The notes under the pieces are model-generated. The model had not been told where the DNA came from and did not search any database. It saw only the letters and a program-made list of their open reading frames with translations. The translations under genes and the position numbers were made by a program. 64,000 bases of DNA. Origin: Nocardioides sp. zg-1308. Its GTDB lineage: Bacteria > Actinomycetota > Actinomycetes > Propionibacteriales > Nocardioidaceae. The stretch is from assembly GCF_013155375.1 (NCBI RefSeq), contig NZ_JABJQY010000004.1:620001-684000 (forward strand), read 5' to 3'. Position 1 is the stretch's first letter, and every line of letters begins with the position of its first letter. Shown one piece after another: positions 54,845-64,000 of the stretch.

Positions 54845-57262
54845 TCAGTTGTCGTCGGCCGACGTGTCGGGCTGCGCGGTGGTCGACGGCGAGGCGCTGC
54901 GCCCGGGGCTGGCCTCCGACGCCCACGCCCAGTCGCGGACCTCCGGCAGGTCCTCGCCGTGCTCGCGCGTCCAGGCGCGCGCCCGGCGGCGGGTGTCGAC
55001 CATCTGCTGCCGCAGGCCCGCGGCGCGCTGGCCCAGGCCCGGGACGCGGTCGATCACGTCCATGACGAGGTGGTAGCGGTCGAGGTCGTTCATCATCACC
55101 ATGTCGAAGGGCGTGGTGGTGGTGCCCTCCTCCTTGTAGCCACGCACGTGGATGTTGGTGTGGTTGGTGCGGCGGTAGGTGAGCCGGTGGATCAGCCACG
55201 GATAGCCGTGGTAGGCGAAGATCACGGGCTTGTCCGCCGTGAAGACCGTGTCGAAGTCGCGCGCCGAGAGGCCGTGGGGGTGCTCGGTCTCGTCCTGCAG
55301 GCGCATCAGGTCGACCACGTTGACGAACCGCACCGCGAGGTCGGGCAGGTGCTCGCGCAGGACGGCCGTCGCGGCGAGGGCCTCGAGCGTCGGCACGTCG
55401 CCCGCGCAGGCGATCACCACGTCGGGGTCGCCGTCGGTGGTGGAGGCCCAGTCCCAGATGCCGAGCCCGCGGGCGCAGTGCAGGTCGGCGGCCTTGGCGT
55501 CCAGCCAGTCGAAGGTCGGCTGCTTGCCGGCCACGACGACGTTGACGTAGTGCGTGCTGTCGAGGCAGTGACGCATCGTCGACAGGAGGGTGTTGGTGTC
55601 CGGCGGCAGGTAGACGCGGACCACCTCGGCCCGCTTGTTGACGACGTGATCGATGAAGCCCGGGTCCTGGTGGGAGAAGCCGTTGTGGTCCTGGCGCCAC
55701 ACGTGCGAGGTGAGCAGGTAGTTGAGCGACGCGATCGGCGGGCGCCAGTCGATCGTGCGCGTGGTCTTGAGCCACTTCGCGTGCTGGTTGAGCATCGAGT
55801 CCACGAGGTGGATGAAGGCCTCGTAGCAGCTGAAGAGGCCGTGCCGACCGGTGAGGAGGTAGCCCTCCAGCCACCCTTGGCACGTGTGCTCCGACAGCAT
55901 CTCGACGACGCGGCCCGAGCGTCCGAGGTGCTCGTCGACGTCGAGGATCTCTCCCGCGAACACCTTGTCGGTCACCTCGTAGACCGCGTCGAGCCGGTTG
56001 GAGGCGGTCTCGTCGGGACCGAAGATGCGGAAGTTATCGGGGTTGTCGCGCACCACGTCGACCAGGTAGGTGCCCAGCACCCGCGTCGCCTCGTGCACCG
56101 ACGCACCCGGCGACTCCACCTCGACCGCGGACGTGCGGAAGTCCGGCAGCCGCAGCGGACGCCGCAGCAGGCCGCCGTTGGCGTGGGGGTTGGCGCTCAT
56201 CCGCCGCTCCCCCGCCGGCGCCAGCTCCCGGAGCTCCGGCACCAGCCGCCCGTCGTCGTCGAAGATCTCGTCGGGACGGTAGGACCGCAGCCACGACTCG
56301 AGGAGCGCCCGGTGCTCGTCGTTGTCGCGGGTGCCGGCGAGCGGGACCTGGTGCGAGCGCCACGTGCCCTCCACCTGCACGCCGTCGACGACGCCCGGCC
56401 CGGTCCAGCCCTTCGGCGTGACGAGCAGGACCATCGGCCACGGGCGCCGCTCGACGTCCCCGTCCTCGCGGGCGGCGCGCTGGATCTCGCGGATCCGGTC
56501 GTGCGCCTCGTCGAGGGCTGCGGCCATCTGGCGGTGGACGTCGTCGGGGTCGTCGCCCTCGACCGTGAGCACCTCGTGCCCGTAGCCGCGGAGCAGGTCG
56601 TGCAGCTCCTCGCGCGGGATGCGCGCCGGGATGGTGGGATTGGCGATCTTGTAGCCGTTGAGGTGCAGGATCGGCAGCACCGCCCCGTCGTTGACGGGGT
56701 CGACGAACTTGTTGGCGTGCCAGGACGTGGCCAGGGGTCCGGTCTCGAACTCGCCGTCCCCCACCACCGCGGCGACCACGAGGTCGGGGTTGTCCATCGC
56801 GGCGCCATACGCGTGCGAGAGGACGTAGCCCAGCTCGCCGCCCTCGTGGATCGAGCCCGGGGTCTCCGGGGCGACGTGGCTCGGCACCCCGCCGGGGAAG
56901 GAGAACTGACGGAACAGCTCCTGCATCCCCCGGGCGTCGTCGCCGACGTGCGGATAGACCTCGCTGTAGGTCCCCTCCAGCCAGGCGTTCGCGACGGCCG
57001 CCGGGCCGCCGTGGCCGGGGCCCGCCAGGAAGATCGCGTCGACGTCGCGCTCACGGATCAACCGGTTGAGGTGGGTCCACAGAAGGTTGAGTCCCGGGGT
57101 CGTTCCCCAGTGGCCGAGCAGGCGCGGCTTGATGTCCTCAGGCACCAGGCCTCGCTGCAGCAGCGGGTTGTCCATCAGGTAGATCTGGCCGACGGAGAGG
57201 TAGTTGGCCGCGCGGAACCAGGAGTCGAGCTGCCGGACCTGGTCGTCGGTGAGGGTCGCCAT
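54845..57262 (-). CDS. xfp: Xylulose-5-phosphate/fructose-6-phosphate phosphoketolase
   Basis: An 805-aa protein of standard phosphoketolase length. Family segments are ANYLSVGQIYLMDNPLL, GPGHGGPAAVANAWLEG, the thiamine-diphosphate motif GDGEFETGPLA followed by HLNGYKIANPTI, and SCYEAFIHLVDSML in the second half. It cleaves xylulose-5-P or fructose-6-P with phosphate to acetyl-phosphate plus glyceraldehyde-3-P or erythrose-4-P. ATG 57262 has GAAGGAG only one base upstream, an unusually close spacing, but no better start exists. Pta and AckA encoded at 50-53 kb would use the product. The transcript probably starts here or near 54.7 kb. Confidence 0.96.
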   Translation of the reverse strand: MATLTDDQVRQLDSWFRAANYLSVGQIYLMDNPLLQRGLVPEDIKPRLLGHWGTTPGLNLLWTHLNRLIRERDVDAIFLAGPGHGGPAAVANAWLEGTYSEVYPHVGDDARGMQELFRQFSFPGGVPSHVAPETPGSIHEGGELGYVLSHAYGAAMDNPDLVVAAVVGDGEFETGPLATSWHANKFVDPVNDGAVLPILHLNGYKIANPTIPARIPREELHDLLRGYGHEVLTVEGDDPDDVHRQMAAALDEAHDRIREIQRAAREDGDVERRPWPMVLLVTPKGWTGPGVVDGVQVEGTWRSHQVPLAGTRDNDEHRALLESWLRSYRPDEIFDDDGRLVPELRELAPAGERRMSANPHANGGLLRRPLRLPDFRTSAVEVESPGASVHEATRVLGTYLVDVVRDNPDNFRIFGPDETASNRLDAVYEVTDKVFAGEILDVDEHLGRSGRVVEMLSEHTCQGWLEGYLLTGRHGLFSCYEAFIHLVDSMLNQHAKWLKTTRTIDWRPPIASLNYLLTSHVWRQDHNGFSHQDPGFIDHVVNKRAEVVRVYLPPDTNTLLSTMRHCLDSTHYVNVVVAGKQPTFDWLDAKAADLHCARGLGIWDWASTTDGDPDVVIACAGDVPTLEALAATAVLREHLPDLAVRFVNVVDLMRLQDETEHPHGLSARDFDTVFTADKPVIFAYHGYPWLIHRLTYRRTNHTNIHVRGYKEEGTTTTPFDMVMMNDLDRYHLVMDVIDRVPGLGQRAAGLRQQMVDTRRRARAWTREHGEDLPEVRDWAWASEASPGRSASPSTTAQPDTSADDN

Positions 57263-57349
57263 GCTCCTTCGTACCCGATCCCGAGCGGTGTGTGCACCCC
57301 TGCGACCCGCGGGGCTGCCGGACCCGGGCTCGGCGATAGGCTCGTCCGC

Positions 57350-58993
57350 GTGACCGCCACGCTCGTCGCGAAGGACCTGTCCGGTGGGCACGGTCACCGC
57401 GTTTTGTTCGAGGGACTCGACCTCACCGTCGCGCCGGGCAACGTGATCGGCGTCGTCGGAGCCAACGGTGCGGGGAAGTCGACGCTGCTCTCGTTGCTCG
57501 CCGGAGCGGCATCACCCCTGGCCGGCTCCGTGGCGTGCTCGCCGAGGGACGCGTTCGTCGGGCTGGTCCCCCAGGAGCACGAGCGGGTGCCCGGCGAGAC
57601 CGTCGCGCAGTACGTCGCCCGCCGCACCGGCGCGAGCGAGGCGACCGCGGCGATGGAGGCGACGGCGGCGGCCCTGGGCTCGGGCGACCCCGGCGTCGAC
57701 GACGCCTACGCGGTCGCGTTCGACCGCTGGATGGCCAGCGGCGCGGCCGACCTCGACGAGCGCCTGGCACCCACGCTCGCCGACCTCGGGCTCGATGTCG
57801 GTCCCGGCAGCCTGATGACCGGGCTCTCGGGCGGCCAGGCGGCACGGGTTGCGCTCGCCGCGCTGCTGCTGAGCCGGTTCGACGTGGTCCTGCTCGACGA
57901 GCCCACCAACGACCTCGACCTCGACGGCCTCGAGCGGCTCGAGCGCTTCGTGCAGGGCCTGCGCGGCGGTGTCGTCCTCGTGTCGCACGACCGGGAGTTC
58001 CTCGCGCGGTGCGTCACGAGGATCGTCGAGCTCGACCTGGCCCAGGGGCAGGTCACCGTCTACGACGGCGGCTACGACGCCTTCCTCGAGGAGCGCGCCA
58101 TCGCCCGACGGCACGCGCGGGAAGCGTACGAGCAGTACGCCGGGACGCGTGCCGACCTGGTGCAGCGGGCCCGCACCCAGCGCGAGTGGAGCTCCCAGGG
58201 CGTGCGCAACGCGATGCGCAAGAACCCCGACAACGACAAGATCCGGCGCAAGGCGGCCACCGAGTCGTCGGAGAAGCAGGCGCAGAAGGTCCGCCAGATG
58301 GAGTCGCGCATCGCCCGGCTGGAGGAGGTCGAGGAGCCGCGCAAGGAGTGGGTGCTCCAGTTCGACATCGCCGCCGCACCGCGATCGAGCGGCGTGGTGG
58401 CCACTCTCAACCAGGCGACGTGCCGGCTGGGCGACTTCCTCCTCGGGCCGGTGTCCGTGCAGGTCGACGCGGGCGACCGCATCGGCATCACCGGCCCCAA
58501 CGGGGCCGGCAAGACCACCCTCCTGCGAGTCCTCCTCGGTGAGGCCCCGCCCGACACCGGGTCGGCGTCGCTGGGTGCCTCCGTCGCGGTCGGGGTCATC
58601 GACCAGGCGCGCACCGTCCTCGACGAGGAGCTCCCGCTCGGGGACGCCGTCGAGGCCGCGGTCCCGCAGATGACGCAGGCCGAGGTGCGCACGCTGCTCG
58701 CGAAGTTCGGGCTCAAGGCCGACCAGGTGACCAGCCGGGTCTCCCGCCTCTCCCCCGGTGAGCGCACCCGGGCGGCGATGGCGCTGCTGCAGGCGCGCGG
58801 GGTCAACCTGCTCGTCCTCGACGAGCCCACCAACCACCTCGACCTGCCGGCGATCCAGCAGCTCGAGCAGGCGCTGGCGTCGTACGACGGAGCGCTGCTG
58901 CTCGTCTCGCACGACCGCCGGCTGCTGGAGAACGTCCGCCTCGACCAGCGGTGGGAGGTCGACGGCGGGAGCGTCGTGGTGCGGCACGTGTGA
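57350..58993 (+). CDS. ABC-F family ATPase
   Basis: A 547-aa protein with GTG 57350 and no membrane segments: two ABC cassettes joined by a charged linker. Cassette one has GANGAGKST, LSGGQ and LLDEPTNDLDLDGLERL; cassette two GPNGAGKTTLLRVL, LSPGE and LVLDEPTNHLDLPAIQQLE. The linker (~residues 240-330, QYAGTRADLVQRARTQREWS and so on) is the ABC-F interaction region that reaches the ribosome's peptidyl-transferase area. Some ABC-F proteins protect ribosomes from antibiotics, others tune translation; nothing here decides. It is divergent from the phosphoketolase (87-bp gap). Confidence 0.92.
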   Translation: MTATLVAKDLSGGHGHRVLFEGLDLTVAPGNVIGVVGANGAGKSTLLSLLAGAASPLAGSVACSPRDAFVGLVPQEHERVPGETVAQYVARRTGASEATAAMEATAAALGSGDPGVDDAYAVAFDRWMASGAADLDERLAPTLADLGLDVGPGSLMTGLSGGQAARVALAALLLSRFDVVLLDEPTNDLDLDGLERLERFVQGLRGGVVLVSHDREFLARCVTRIVELDLAQGQVTVYDGGYDAFLEERAIARRHAREAYEQYAGTRADLVQRARTQREWSSQGVRNAMRKNPDNDKIRRKAATESSEKQAQKVRQMESRIARLEEVEEPRKEWVLQFDIAAAPRSSGVVATLNQATCRLGDFLLGPVSVQVDAGDRIGITGPNGAGKTTLLRVLLGEAPPDTGSASLGASVAVGVIDQARTVLDEELPLGDAVEAAVPQMTQAEVRTLLAKFGLKADQVTSRVSRLSPGERTRAAMALLQARGVNLLVLDEPTNHLDLPAIQQLEQALASYDGALLLVSHDRRLLENVRLDQRWEVDGGSVVVRHV

Positions 58994-59007
58994 CGCTCCC
59001 GCCGTCG
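58960..59007. terminator. 16-bp-stem bidirectional terminator overlapping the ABC-F stop
   Basis: CGACGGCGGGAGCGTC (58960-58975) is the exact complement of GACGCTCCCGCCGTCG (58992-59007), with a 16-base loop. The stem includes the last codons and stop of the ABC-F gene and ends 5 bp before the convergent dehydrogenase gene's stop, so it can serve both transcripts. Confidence 0.8.
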
Positions 59008-59012
59008 CCGGC

Positions 59013-62000
59013 TCAGCGCCGGACGGTGAACCTCCAGGTGGTGACGGTCCGGTTGCCGAGCGCGTCCTCGGCGACGAGGCGCACAGTGTGCCGGCCGCGA
59101 GCCAGGGCGCGCTCGGGCAGCCACGTCATCCGGTCCCGCCTCGCGTCGAAGCGCACGCCGTCGACCCGCTTGCCGTCGATCGACAGCGCCAGCGACCGGC
59201 CGCGCACCGACGACCGCGCGTCCGTGACGGTCGCACCGACCTCGGGCGTACGGTCGCGGGTCGTGCCGGTCGGGGTGAGTGCCCGCACCCGCGGGCCGGT
59301 GTTGTCGACCGTCCAGGTCACCGTCGCCGGCGTCGGGTCGGCACCGTCGGGGCCGACCGCGCGCACCCGCACCACGTGCTCACCGTCGCGCAGGTCGCGG
59401 TAGGTCCGGGGCGACGTGCACGCCGTGAAGGCGGACCCGTCGAGCGAGCACTCGAAGGTCGCCGCCCCGGCACCGGGGCCGGTGGCCGTGAACCGGATGA
59501 CCGCCGTGGTGGCCCGGGTGGTGCCGCGCGGCGCCGAGGTGATCCGGGTGTCCGGAGTGGGCTGCGCGACCCGGGTGACGGTCACGGTGACGGTTCCGGT
59601 GTCGGTGTCCTCACCGTCGCTGACGACGTAGTCGAACGAGTCACCGCCCGCGTAGCCGCTGGTCGGGGTGTAGGTCACCGTCCCGTCGGCGGCCACGACA
59701 GCGGTGCCGTGCGCAGGCGACGTCACCGACGTCACGGATAGCTCGTCGTCGGGGTCGGCGTCGGTGTCGTTGGCCAGCACCGGGACGGCGACGGCGGTGC
59801 CCTGCGGCGTGGTCGCCGCGTCGTCGACAGCGACCGGCGCCGTGTTGACCGGGTCGACCGGGTCCACGCCGTCGACGAGGAAGGCGTCGAAGGAGACCTC
59901 GTCGCCCTCCTGCACCACGCCCGCGGCGAAGATGCCGAAGCGCGGGTCGACCATCGCGTTGTCGACCGCCCGCGGCAGGTCGACCCACGTCGCACCACCG
60001 TCGAACGACGCCGCGCCCGAGTAGGCCGTGCCGGCCTTCGTCAGGCGGAGCCGCATGTCGGTCAGGTCGGTGCCGGCGGGGATCGCCAGCTCCGGCTGCG
60101 GGTTCGTCCCGACGATGGCGTTGTCGACCTCTGACCGCAGCTCGACCCGGTTGGGAGCCGTCCTGCCGTCGTCGGCGATGACCACGACCTTGACGTAGTT
60201 GGCGTCGTCGCCGTAGGCCATCAGACCCGCTTGGCTGTAGCCGCCGTCGAGGGACGAGACGTCGGCGTGGGTCTCGAGCGTCCAGTCCTCGCCGGCGTGG
60301 TCGGCGGACTGCATGACGAGGTTCGACTTGCCGGTCCCGGACTGGTAGATCTCGCCCGGCGTCGTGGTCATGAACAGGCGGCCGTCGGCGACCCGGCGCT
60401 TGGTCGGGTCACCCGCCACCACGGCGTTCCAGCGGCACGTGTCGAGGGCGTCGCCCTCGAAGGTGTCGTCCGGCGTCTCCAGGTCGCAGGCCTCGGTCAC
60501 CGTCACGGTGACGGTGCCCGTGTCGGTGCCGCCCTGGCCGTCGGCGACGGTGTAGTCGAACGTGTCGCTGCCGGCGAAGCCGTCGTCGGGTGCGTAGCGG
60601 ACCGTGCCTGCGGGGGCGAGCTTGGCGCTGCCGCCGGCGGGATCGGTGACCGACTCGACGGTGAGGGGGTCGCCGTCCGGGTCGGTGTCGCCGGCCAGGA
60701 CCGAGATCCTCACCGCGCTCCCTGCCGTGGTGATCGCCGCGTCGTCGTCGGCGACCGGCGTGCGGTTGGCGGCTGCCGCCGGGGTGACCCGGAAGTAGTC
60801 GAACGTCGCGGTCCGGCCGGGCTGCTGCACCCCGATGGCGAAGAGACCGAAGTCCATGTCGGCCGTCGGGTTGGTCACGGTGCCGATGGGCTGCCAGTCA
60901 CCGCCGTCGAACGCGACCTCACCGGTGTAGCTGGTGCCCACCTTTGTGAGCCGGAGCCGGTACGACGTCACGTTGGCCGGGGCGGCCAGCTCGGGCTGCG
61001 GGTTGAGGATCGCGGCGTTCGACTCCGAGCGCAGCTCCACCCGGTTGATGCGTCCGGCGTTGGTGTCGGAGATGGGGTCGAGCTTGACGTAGTTGTCGTC
61101 GTCGCCGTAGACGAGCAGGCCCGCCTGGGCGTAGCCGTCGGTGAAGGTCGTGGAGACCCGCGTCTCGAGGGTGTAGTCCTCGGTCGTGCCGGCGTCCGAC
61201 TGCAGGAGCAGGTTCGTCGTGCCGGAGGGGTCCGAGGTCTGGTAGAGGTCTCCTCCTGTCGTGGTGATCGTCAGCGCACCGCCGGCCACCTCGTGGCGCG
61301 AGGGGTCCTCGCGCACGGAGGCGTTCCACCGGCAGCCGTCGAGCTCGGCCCCGTCGAACTCGTCGGTCGGGTCGGTCGAGCCGCTCGTGCCGTCGGGGTC
61401 GAAGCGGATCCAGTCGAACGTCGCCGTCGGGCTGGACGTCGCGCCACCGGAGACGGCGGCCGGACCGATCTTCGGGTCGGCCAGGGTGCTCATCGGCGCC
61501 GGCCGTCCGACGGGCGAGAACGTCTGGCCGTCCGCGGAGTACGACGCCCGCAGGTCGGTCCCGTCGGACGTCAGCCGCACGTAGTAGGTGGTCGGGAAGC
61601 CGACGGGGACGCCACCGAGCTTGTCCTCGGCGTTGTTGCGGGGCGAGCCCTGTGCCTCGTAGATGAACTCGACGTCGCGGTTGCCCCCGGCCGAGATGAG
61701 GTGGACCGAGGCCCAGTTCTCGTCGTCGGAGTAGAGGCGCAGACCGGCCTGGTGGTAGTTCTCGCTCACGTCGGCGGTGACCTTGGCGGTCACCTGGAAC
61801 GCACCGTCGGGCGCCCGCTGCACGATGATGTCCTCCGCGTTGCCGCCGGGCCCGTAGAGGCTGCCGCTGCTGATCGGCACCCGGAGCCCGCCGTCGGCGA
61901 CGCTCCAGTCGCCGCTGTCGCGGATGACGTCCCACTTGCCGTCGAGCGTCGTGCCGTCGAACTCGTCGGACTGCTGGACACCGCACGAGCTCAGCACCCG

Positions 62001-64000
62001 GACGGGGACCGTCGCGTAGCCGGTGGCCCCAGAGGGGTCGGTCGCGCTCAGGCGGGCGGTGTAGGTGCCGGGCTCCGTGTAGGTGTACTCGGCGTCGAGG
62101 GTGGTGGCCGTGTCGCCGGCGCCCGGGGCACCGAAGTCCCACTGGTAGGTGAGCTGGTCACCGTCGAAGTCGGACGCGGAGCCGGTGAAGTCGACGGTGA
62201 GCGGAGCGGTGCCCTGCGTGGGCGTGCCCTGGGCGCCGACCTGGGGCTTGGAGTTGACCGAGACACCCTTGCCGGCCGCGTCGAAGAAGTTGAGGTTGAA
62301 CAGGCCGGTGGCCGTCGGGTCGGGGTTGGTGAAGACGAGGAACAGCTCGTGCGAGCCCTCCTGCGCCGACGGTGCGATGTCCATGTCGACGAACTGCCAC
62401 TGCTGCCAGCCGCCGGTCACCGGCACGGTGACCGATCCGGCGAGCGGCCCTGTCGGGCTGTCGAGGCGGGCCTCGATGGTGCCCCCGGCGCCGGCGGACG
62501 CGACCCGGAACCGCAGCCTCGGCACCTGCGAGAGGCTGATCGGCCGGTAGGACACGTGGTCGCCGGCGTCGATGTTGGACAGGTTGCTGGACCCCCCGAG
62601 CGGGTCGGTGGTGGCCTCGGTGGCGGCCCCCTGCTGCGAGTCGTAGTGCTCGGCCTGCTTGCGCTTGGGCTGCAGGACGACCTCGTCCTCACCGATGAGC
62701 GCGGGGATGCTCCCGGCGCCGCCGTCGGTGTAGCTGGCGTTGATCACCCCGAAGATGTCGGCCGAGGCGTCGTGGCCCTGGTCCTGCACGGTCGGCAGGA
62801 CGACGTCGCACCCGGTGCGCGAGCTGAGCGGGTGCCCGTGCGAGTCGTGGCCGAGGATGTAGTCGATCTCGACCTTGGAGCAGTCGACGGTCCCGTCCTC
62901 GGGGTCGGTCACCGTGACCTTGACCCGCACGGAGTCGCCGAACTCGAAGAACCCACCGTCGGGCGGCAGCTCGATCTCGACCGTCGGCCGGGTGTTGCCG
63001 ACGGTGACGACCGCCGTGGCCACGCCGGTCCGGCCGGTCTCGTCGGTCACCGTGAGGCGGGCGTCGTAGACGCCGTTGGCGGTGTAGGTGAACGTCGGGT
63101 CGGGCTGCGTGGAGTCGACCGTGCCGTCGTTCTGGAAGTCCCAGGCGTAGCCGACGATCGAGTCGCCCTCGTCGGGGTCGCGCGACCCGGCGCTCGAGAA
63201 CTGCACCGTCAGCGGGGCCACTCCCGAGCTGGGCGTGGCGGTGGCGGACGCCGACGGCGAGCGGGCGCCCTCGTTGATGGCGTTGATCTTGTAGACGGCC
63301 GAGTTCTCGTTGCCGGTGAAGTAGCCGCCGTTGCCGTAGTCGAGGACGTAGAGCGAGCCGTCGGGGCCGAACTCCATGTCCATGGCGGCGTAGAGCGTCG
63401 AGGACTCGAAGAAGGGGTCGATGCCCACCACGTCGCCCTCGGCGTCCATCGCGACGTCGCGGATCCAGCCGCGCGTCCACTCACCGGCGAAGAAGTGGTT
63501 GTCGAAGTACTCGGGGAACTTCACGTCGGACTCGAGGTCGGGGTCGTAGTTGTAGACCGGGCCGGCCATCGGGCCCTCGCCGCCGCCGCCGAACTCGTTG
63601 GTGGTGACGCCGCCGTAGGTGACGTTGCCGCCGTCGTACTTGATCCACGCGGGCTGGGCCGGCGGCAGGTTGGTCAGGCCGGTGTTGCGCGGGCTGTTGT
63701 TGACCGGCGCCGTGCAGTCGAACTTGGGGCCGGTGGTGTTGGTCGCGAAGTCCCAGTCGTTGTAGGTCTCGGCCGGGGTGTTGCTGCCCGTGCAGTAGGG
63801 CCAGCCGAAGTTGCCCGCCTCGCGGACCTGGTTGAACTCCACGATGCCGCCGGGGCCGCGGTTGGGGTTGGCGCCACCGGCGTCCGGGCCGTACTCGCCG
63901 AGGTAGACGTAGCCGGTCCGCTTGTCGACGGTCATCCGGAACGGGTTGCGGAAGCCCATCGCGTAGATCTCCGGGCGCGTCCGGTCCCCGGTGCCGGCCG
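59013..64000 (-). CDS. Secreted PQQ-type sugar dehydrogenase with PKD, CBM, lectin-like and Ig-like modules (5' end cut off)
   Basis: At least 1662 codons, open through the window edge (an internal ATG at 63959 is not the start; the frame before it reads RPEIYA, as in GSDH proteins). Modules from N to C: glucose/sorbosone dehydrogenase beta-propeller end (MGFRNPFRMTVDKRTGYVYL, EYGPDAGGANP), PKD 63.0-63.26 kb (ending in AWDFQNDG, FTYTANGVYDARL), a carbohydrate-binding-module-6-like part ~62.25-62.66 kb (KQAEHYDSQQG), a second PKD, three copies of a 'DEFDG..LD..W' jelly-roll (DUF1349/LamG-like) unit and two cadherin-like 'NDTD.D.D.L.V' domains, then an Ig-like C-terminus. No LPXTG or membrane anchor is seen at the end. 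A multi-module secreted carbohydrate oxidase is likely; the signal peptide is outside the window. Confidence 0.88.
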   Translation of the reverse strand, partial: AGTGDRTRPEIYAMGFRNPFRMTVDKRTGYVYLGEYGPDAGGANPNRGPGGIVEFNQVREAGNFGWPYCTGSNTPAETYNDWDFATNTTGPKFDCTAPVNNSPRNTGLTNLPPAQPAWIKYDGGNVTYGGVTTNEFGGGGEGPMAGPVYNYDPDLESDVKFPEYFDNHFFAGEWTRGWIRDVAMDAEGDVVGIDPFFESSTLYAAMDMEFGPDGSLYVLDYGNGGYFTGNENSAVYKINAINEGARSPSASATATPSSGVAPLTVQFSSAGSRDPDEGDSIVGYAWDFQNDGTVDSTQPDPTFTYTANGVYDARLTVTDETGRTGVATAVVTVGNTRPTVEIELPPDGGFFEFGDSVRVKVTVTDPEDGTVDCSKVEIDYILGHDSHGHPLSSRTGCDVVLPTVQDQGHDASADIFGVINASYTDGGAGSIPALIGEDEVVLQPKRKQAEHYDSQQGAATEATTDPLGGSSNLSNIDAGDHVSYRPISLSQVPRLRFRVASAGAGGTIEARLDSPTGPLAGSVTVPVTGGWQQWQFVDMDIAPSAQEGSHELFLVFTNPDPTATGLFNLNFFDAAGKGVSVNSKPQVGAQGTPTQGTAPLTVDFTGSASDFDGDQLTYQWDFGAPGAGDTATTLDAEYTYTEPGTYTARLSATDPSGATGYATVPVRVLSSCGVQQSDEFDGTTLDGKWDVIRDSGDWSVADGGLRVPISSGSLYGPGGNAEDIIVQRAPDGAFQVTAKVTADVSENYHQAGLRLYSDDENWASVHLISAGGNRDVEFIYEAQGSPRNNAEDKLGGVPVGFPTTYYVRLTSDGTDLRASYSADGQTFSPVGRPAPMSTLADPKIGPAAVSGGATSSPTATFDWIRFDPDGTSGSTDPTDEFDGAELDGCRWNASVREDPSRHEVAGGALTITTTGGDLYQTSDPSGTTNLLLQSDAGTTEDYTLETRVSTTFTDGYAQAGLLVYGDDDNYVKLDPISDTNAGRINRVELRSESNAAILNPQPELAAPANVTSYRLRLTKVGTSYTGEVAFDGGDWQPIGTVTNPTADMDFGLFAIGVQQPGRTATFDYFRVTPAAAANRTPVADDDAAITTAGSAVRISVLAGDTDPDGDPLTVESVTDPAGGSAKLAPAGTVRYAPDDGFAGSDTFDYTVADGQGGTDTGTVTVTVTEACDLETPDDTFEGDALDTCRWNAVVAGDPTKRRVADGRLFMTTTPGEIYQSGTGKSNLVMQSADHAGEDWTLETHADVSSLDGGYSQAGLMAYGDDANYVKVVVIADDGRTAPNRVELRSEVDNAIVGTNPQPELAIPAGTDLTDMRLRLTKAGTAYSGAASFDGGATWVDLPRAVDNAMVDPRFGIFAAGVVQEGDEVSFDAFLVDGVDPVDPVNTAPVAVDDAATTPQGTAVAVPVLANDTDADPDDELSVTSVTSPAHGTAVVAADGTVTYTPTSGYAGGDSFDYVVSDGEDTDTGTVTVTVTRVAQPTPDTRITSAPRGTTRATTAVIRFTATGPGAGAATFECSLDGSAFTACTSPRTYRDLRDGEHVVRVRAVGPDGADPTPATVTWTVDNTGPRVRALTPTGTTRDRTPEVGATVTDARSSVRGRSLALSIDGKRVDGVRFDARRDRMTWLPERALARGRHTVRLVAEDALGNRTVTTWRFTVRR

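Noticed and set aside
54155..57349. Upstream extension of the ABC-F frame to a 1612-codon open frame
   Set aside because: The added sequence is antisense to phosphoketolase and the molybdoenzyme and looks like low-complexity V/R/G; the real start is GTG 57350 at the family's normal length.
59575..60770. CRISPR-like repetition
   Set aside because: Repeats are kilobase-scale protein-module duplications in frame, not short spaced repeats.

Overview
The window is high-GC DNA with actinobacterial gene style: GTG starts, many 4-bp ATGA/GTGA overlaps, and LuxR, LysR and XRE regulators. It is probably from a Nocardioides-like member of the Actinomycetota; the genus is inferred, not shown. By eye, the right half (about 32.7-64 kb) has stronger G/C bias at third codon positions than the left half, which fits a left half of acquired DNA.

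Region 1 (1-12.6 kb, all minus strand) is a defence-type block. A 1032-aa protein with an N-terminal restriction-endonuclease-like motif set and a 293-aa unknown protein lead it. Then comes a tightly coupled operon: a 1743-aa DEAD/H helicase with DUF1998-type zinc motifs and a C-terminal Vsr/DUF559-like nuclease, an SNF2 helicase resembling DISARM DrmD, and the first 35 codons of a gene cut by the window edge. The set resembles DISARM or Druantia but matches neither exactly.

Region 2 (12.7-32.7 kb) lies between two direct repeats of about 140 bp that share ungapped core blocks, so it looks like an island bracketed by attachment sites, with no integrase inside. It holds an XRE-HTH/membrane protein with a four-site operator array, then a plus-strand operon: a small protein, a PIN/NYN-like + zinc ribbon + FHA protein, a TerY-like vWA protein, a Ser/Thr kinase, an SF1 (UPF1-like) helicase, an unknown protein, a coiled-coil McrB-like AAA+ ATPase and a DUF2357-like zinc protein. 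It reads as a McrBC-like nucleic-acid-targeting machine under phospho-signalling control and is the best candidate for an undescribed system. A 923-aa nuclease-like protein and a two-gene cassette that includes a Q-x-K nuclease-like protein fill the rest.

Region 3 (32.7-64 kb) looks like ordinary chromosome: a DHA2 drug exporter, a DUF2252 protein, a BASS-family transporter, an alpha/beta hydrolase whose nucleophile is Ala, a MalT-like LuxR regulator, a SHOCT membrane protein, a NarL-type two-component system beside an ABC exporter whose ATPase has lost its P-loop through a frameshifting deletion, a second large LuxR regulator, an esterase-like hydrolase, an EamA/LysR divergent pair, and a carbon-metabolism block. 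In that block phosphoketolase makes acetyl-phosphate, which Pta and AckA turn into acetyl-CoA or ATP plus acetate; a molybdopterin oxidoreductase and its likely flavin partner sit between. An ABC-F ATPase and a large secreted PQQ-type sugar dehydrogenase with PKD, CBM and lectin-like modules (cut by the window end) close the window. I saw no tRNA, rRNA or CRISPR array.
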